Below, one piece after another: positions 11,634 through 13,939 of a stretch of DNA of 13,939 bases. The DNA comes from JBBQBQ01 sp038317685 (GTDB taxonomy: Bacteria > Desulfobacterota > Desulfuromonadia > Desulfuromonadales > DDH964). Each line of letters begins with the position of its first letter. The stretch's first letter is position 1. The position numbers were made by a program, and so were the translations under genes. The notes beneath the pieces are model-generated. The model was not told the DNA's origin, did no database searches, and saw nothing but the letters and a program-made list of their open reading frames with translations. The DNA lies in contig JBBQBQ010000078.1 in the NCBI GenBank assembly GCA_038317685.1, positions 1-13,939 on the forward strand, written 5' to 3'.

Positions 11634-12496
11634 AATTGAAAAGTTTGGCTCGTTTCGGTTTGGCGCTGGCCCTGACGCTGGGGCTTACGACCCCGGCCCC
11701 GGCGGCGGTCTCCCTCAGCCTGGGAGCGGAGTACGCCTCGGGGAACTATGAGACCGATGCCACGGTCCGCAGTGTCTACCTGCCGCTGATTGTTACCTGG
11801 CTCCCTGACGCGCGTTGGGATGTGAGCCTCGAAATCCCCTATCTCTTTCAAAGCAGCTCCAACCTCACCACCCACCTTTACAGTAATGGCGTCGGGATGG
11901 TGGCGCAGCAGCCGGCGTACCAGGGTGGCGGCAATGGCCGCAGCCGTTTGGCGGCCACGGACGGGGGACCCGAAGCCGAGGTCGCGGCCTCTTCGACCCC
12001 GGCGAAGAGCGACGTCTCCGGCCTCGGCGACGTGATCCTGCGGGTCGGCGTCATTGCCCTCGCCGAGGGGGTTTACGTTCCCCAGCTGCGGCCCTCCCTC
12101 TTCGTCAAATTTCCGACCGCCAGTCGCGACGACGGCCTCGGTACCGGCGAGTACGATGGCGGGCTGGGGTGCCAGGCCGTCAAATGGTTCGACAACCTCC
12201 AGTTGGCCGGTGAGGCATTCCATGTCTGGCAGGGGGAGGCGGAGGGGTTCGGTCTCAGAAACTATTGGAGCTATACGGCCCAGGCCGGTTATCTGCTGAC
12301 CGAAACCGTGGAGCCGCTGCTCGTCGTCAAAGGAGCCACGGCCCCGGCCGAGGGGTCCGGACAGCTTCTGGAGGGGCGGGTCAGACTCCTCTGGGCCCTC
12401 AGCGAAGCGACGGTCCTCGATCTCTATGTCGCCCGGGGCCTGACCGACAACAGCCCCGACTATGGAGGGGGGATGACCCTCGTCTATTCCTTCTGA
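11630..12496 (+). CDS. outer-membrane beta-barrel protein, transporter-like
   Basis: 288 residues from a GTG at 11630, overlapping the previous stop as GTGA, with GAGAGGGGG (11615-11623) upstream. A signal peptide is clear (MKLKSLARFG, hydrophobic core, cut at APA-AV near residue 26). The mature part alternates polar and hydrophobic residues in strands (VSLSLGAEYASG, WDVSLEIPYLF, LRPSLFVKFPTAS, WSYTAQAGYLL) and ends in Tyr-Ser-Phe, the C-terminal signal for barrel insertion. FKFPT-type and GLGDV motifs resemble the putative outer-membrane transporters related to phenol-degradation MetA proteins. A low-complexity Gly/Ala insert (about 95-125) would be an external loop. It may export or import the ligand of the adjacent two-component system. 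The substrate is unknown. Confidence 0.78.
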   Translation: MKLKSLARFGLALALTLGLTTPAPAAVSLSLGAEYASGNYETDATVRSVYLPLIVTWLPDARWDVSLEIPYLFQSSSNLTTHLYSNGVGMVAQQPAYQGGGNGRSRLAATDGGPEAEVAASSTPAKSDVSGLGDVILRVGVIALAEGVYVPQLRPSLFVKFPTASRDDGLGTGEYDGGLGCQAVKWFDNLQLAGEAFHVWQGEAEGFGLRNYWSYTAQAGYLLTETVEPLLVVKGATAPAEGSGQLLEGRVRLLWALSEATVLDLYVARGLTDNSPDYGGGMTLVYSF

Positions 12497-12497
12497 T

Positions 12498-13721
12498 ATG
12501 CTGAAGACGACCCGTCTGATCCTCGCCATTCCGATCTGTTTCACCCTCCTGGTGGGGTGGTTCGCCTGGTCGGCCTTTCGCGCGGCGCCGCCCTTGGCCG
12601 CAGAAAATCTGCGGGGGGCCGGCCTTTCCATGGCGGCGGCGATCGAGCAGCTGGCGACGGCCGATCCCTCCTTCCGCTCCTTGACGCGCTACAGTACCCC
12701 GGATATCGCCTACTTCGCCCTTGTCGACAAGTCCGGGACGATCCGCTTTCATACCAATCCCGGCCTCATCGGCCGAAGCTTCGCCGGGGGCGCGCCGCCG
12801 GTCATGCCGACCGGGGTTTCGGAACAGCGGGAACGGCTCGGCACCGGGGAAGAGGTCTATCTCCTGCGAACCCCGATCCACCCTGACCACGATCAATTGC
12901 TCCTGACCCTGGCCCTCCACACCTATCGGGCCGATCAGGTGATCCGGCGGGCGAGGACCGGGGTCTCCATCGTTGCGGCGCTGACCCTGCTCCTCTGGGG
13001 ACTCACCGGGTTCCTGTTCGCCCTGCTGCGGCGGGACGAGCGGCAGCGTCGGGAACTGGGGCGTCGGGAGGAGCTGGCACGGCTGGGGGAGATGAGTGCG
13101 GTCCTCGCCCACGAAATCCGCAACCCCCTGGCAGGGATCAAGGGCTTCGCCCAACTGGTGGCGAGTGCCGAAAGGATCGAGCCGGCGCGCCTTTATGCCG
13201 AAAAGATCGTGAGCCAGTCGCTGCGCATGGAGGCCCTGGTCAACGACCTGTTGGCCTTCGCCCGGGACGATCGGGAGGAGCGGCAGCCGGTCGATCTGGC
13301 GGCGCTGGTCAACGACTGTGTCGACCTGATCCGCAGTGAGGCCGCCCCGGCCCGGGTGGCCGTCGAGCACCGCCGCCACCCACCGCTTAAGGTCCGGGTC
13401 GGCGCCGACCGGTTGATGCAGCTCCTCCTCAACCTGATGAAGAACGGCGTGCAGGCGATGCCCGACGGGGGGGTGCTGCGGGTCGATCTGGAACGGGCCG
13501 AAGCGACGGCGCGGATCCGGGTGGTCGACAGCGGCATCGGCATTCCGGCCGCCGATCTCCCCCACATTTTTGAGCCGTTCTGGACCAGCAAGGCCCAGGG
13601 AACCGGACTCGGTCTGGCGCTCTGCCGACGGGTGACGGAGGAACATGGCGGCCGGTTGCAGGTCGAAAGCGCGCCGGGAGCGGGGACGACGGTAACCGTC
13701 GTCCTGCCCTTGACGGCCTAG
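12498..13721 (+). CDS. membrane sensor histidine kinase, ZraS/NtrB-like
   Basis: 407 residues; ATG at 12498, one base after the barrel gene's stop. The N-terminal helix (about 6-26) and a second helix (about 155-177) bracket a periplasmic sensor domain of about 125 residues with PAS-like strands (YFALVDKSGTIRFHTNP, 72-88). The dimerisation/phosphoacceptor box is LAHEIRNPLAGIKGFAQL, with His205. The ATPase has an N box (LLNLMKNGVQAM, Asn316), G1 box DSGIGIP (344-350), F box FEPFWTSK and G2 box GTGLGLAL (368-375). All catalytic residues are present. It autophosphorylates and passes phosphate to a response regulator, very likely the gene starting at 13919. Position behind three envelope genes suggests it senses a signal linked to them. 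Signal unknown. Confidence 0.93.
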   Translation: MLKTTRLILAIPICFTLLVGWFAWSAFRAAPPLAAENLRGAGLSMAAAIEQLATADPSFRSLTRYSTPDIAYFALVDKSGTIRFHTNPGLIGRSFAGGAPPVMPTGVSEQRERLGTGEEVYLLRTPIHPDHDQLLLTLALHTYRADQVIRRARTGVSIVAALTLLLWGLTGFLFALLRRDERQRRELGRREELARLGEMSAVLAHEIRNPLAGIKGFAQLVASAERIEPARLYAEKIVSQSLRMEALVNDLLAFARDDREERQPVDLAALVNDCVDLIRSEAAPARVAVEHRRHPPLKVRVGADRLMQLLLNLMKNGVQAMPDGGVLRVDLERAEATARIRVVDSGIGIPAADLPHIFEPFWTSKAQGTGLGLALCRRVTEEHGGRLQVESAPGAGTTVTVVLPLTA

Positions 13722-13736
13722 TTTCCGTACGGAAAC
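13721..13736. promoter_or_regulatory. perfect 16-bp palindrome, candidate regulator site 1
   Basis: GTTTCCGTACGGAAAC is a perfect palindrome beginning at the last base of the kinase gene. The arms GTTTCCG/CGGAAAC recur at 13845-13861, about 125 bp away, close to 12 helical turns. This is the layout of paired binding sites for an NtrC-type activator or an autoregulator. Confidence 0.55.
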
Positions 13737-13782
13737 GGTTCTTTTCCACCGTGGCGGCGTCAATCCGCGGTCTTGCTGGTGC

Positions 13783-13800
13783 GGCGTACCGGTGTACGCC
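13783..13800. repeat. 7-bp stem hairpin between the two palindromes
   Basis: GGCGTAC (13783-13789) pairs with GTACGCC (13794-13800) across CGGT. No U-run follows. It could be an RNA hairpin in the kinase-regulator message or another DNA-binding dyad. Confidence 0.4.
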
Positions 13801-13844
13801 TCCGCGCAATCCCTTGATTTCCTTGCCATGACGAAAAATTTCTC

Positions 13845-13861
13845 GTTTCCGCCTCGGAAAC
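13845..13861. promoter_or_regulatory. 17-bp inverted repeat, candidate regulator site 2
   Basis: GTTTCCG (13845-13851), spacer CCT, CGGAAAC (13855-13861). The arms are identical to those of site 1, with one extra spacer base. It lies 57 bp upstream of the probable response regulator start. Confidence 0.55.
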
Positions 13862-13918
13862 CACACCGTGTCCATCCGCCAGTTTCCTGATCGACGCGGC
13901 ATAGAAAGGGAAATAACA

Positions 13919-13939
13919 ATGTCGGCGACAATCTTGGTT
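13919..13939 (+). CDS. start of a probable response regulator (3' partial)
   Basis: Only seven codons are visible, MSATILV. They follow a ribosome binding site (AAAGGG at 13905-13910) at normal spacing. M-S-x-T-I-L-V is a common opening of receiver domains, where the next residues are usually acidic, and the gene follows a complete histidine kinase. By the kinase type it is likely a sigma54-activating NtrC-family regulator, but that cannot be seen here. Confidence 0.55.

Noticed and set aside
12399..13931. Long minus-strand open frame (510 codons) opposite the histidine kinase
   Set aside because: The plus strand carries all histidine kinase boxes; the antisense product is low-complexity and lacks motifs.

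Overview
The window looks like chromosomal DNA from a high-GC Desulfuromonadales/Geobacter-type deltaproteobacterium. This rests on style rather than a marker gene: GC-rich operons with ATGA overlaps, REP-like hairpins of the GGGACAGGC...GTCCC kind, and a ZraS/NtrB-like sensor kinase followed by the first codons of a probable response regulator. No rRNA, tRNA or CRISPR array was seen.

Positions 1-1263 are a decayed, repeat-rich stretch. It holds the tail of a possible REP-associated (IS200-like) transposase, a 38-bp tandem duplication, a small gene remnant and two REP-like hairpins.

Positions 1264-8187 (+) start with an exported 205-residue protein. A tight, translationally coupled operon follows: two B12-binding-domain radical SAM proteins, two GNAT-like proteins and a GH3-family acyl-acid amido synthetase. 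This reads as an undescribed small-molecule or lipid-conjugate pathway. Oxygen-sensitive radical chemistry would build or modify a scaffold, the acyltransferase-like proteins would add acyl groups, and the GH3 enzyme would activate a carboxylate as its adenylate and conjugate it to an amine. The product cannot be read from the sequence.

Positions 8265-10145 (-) are an AT-richer insert that looks like an integron cassette remnant without an integrase. Two attC-like sites in the same orientation and one GTTAGGC boundary enclose three membrane-protein genes: an unknown multi-pass protein, a VIT/CCC1-type metal transporter and a 64-residue two-helix protein. The right junction (10146-10340) holds a 20-bp tandem duplication and two terminator-like hairpins.

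Positions 10454-13939 (+) are an envelope module. A promoter, a long leader and a hairpin that can mask the ribosome binding site precede a tiny exported Gly/Thr-rich protein. Then come an exported OB-fold-like protein, an outer-membrane beta-barrel protein, a membrane histidine kinase and the start of the probable response regulator. Two GTTTCCG/CGGAAAC inverted repeats lie between kinase and regulator and are good candidates for regulator binding sites.
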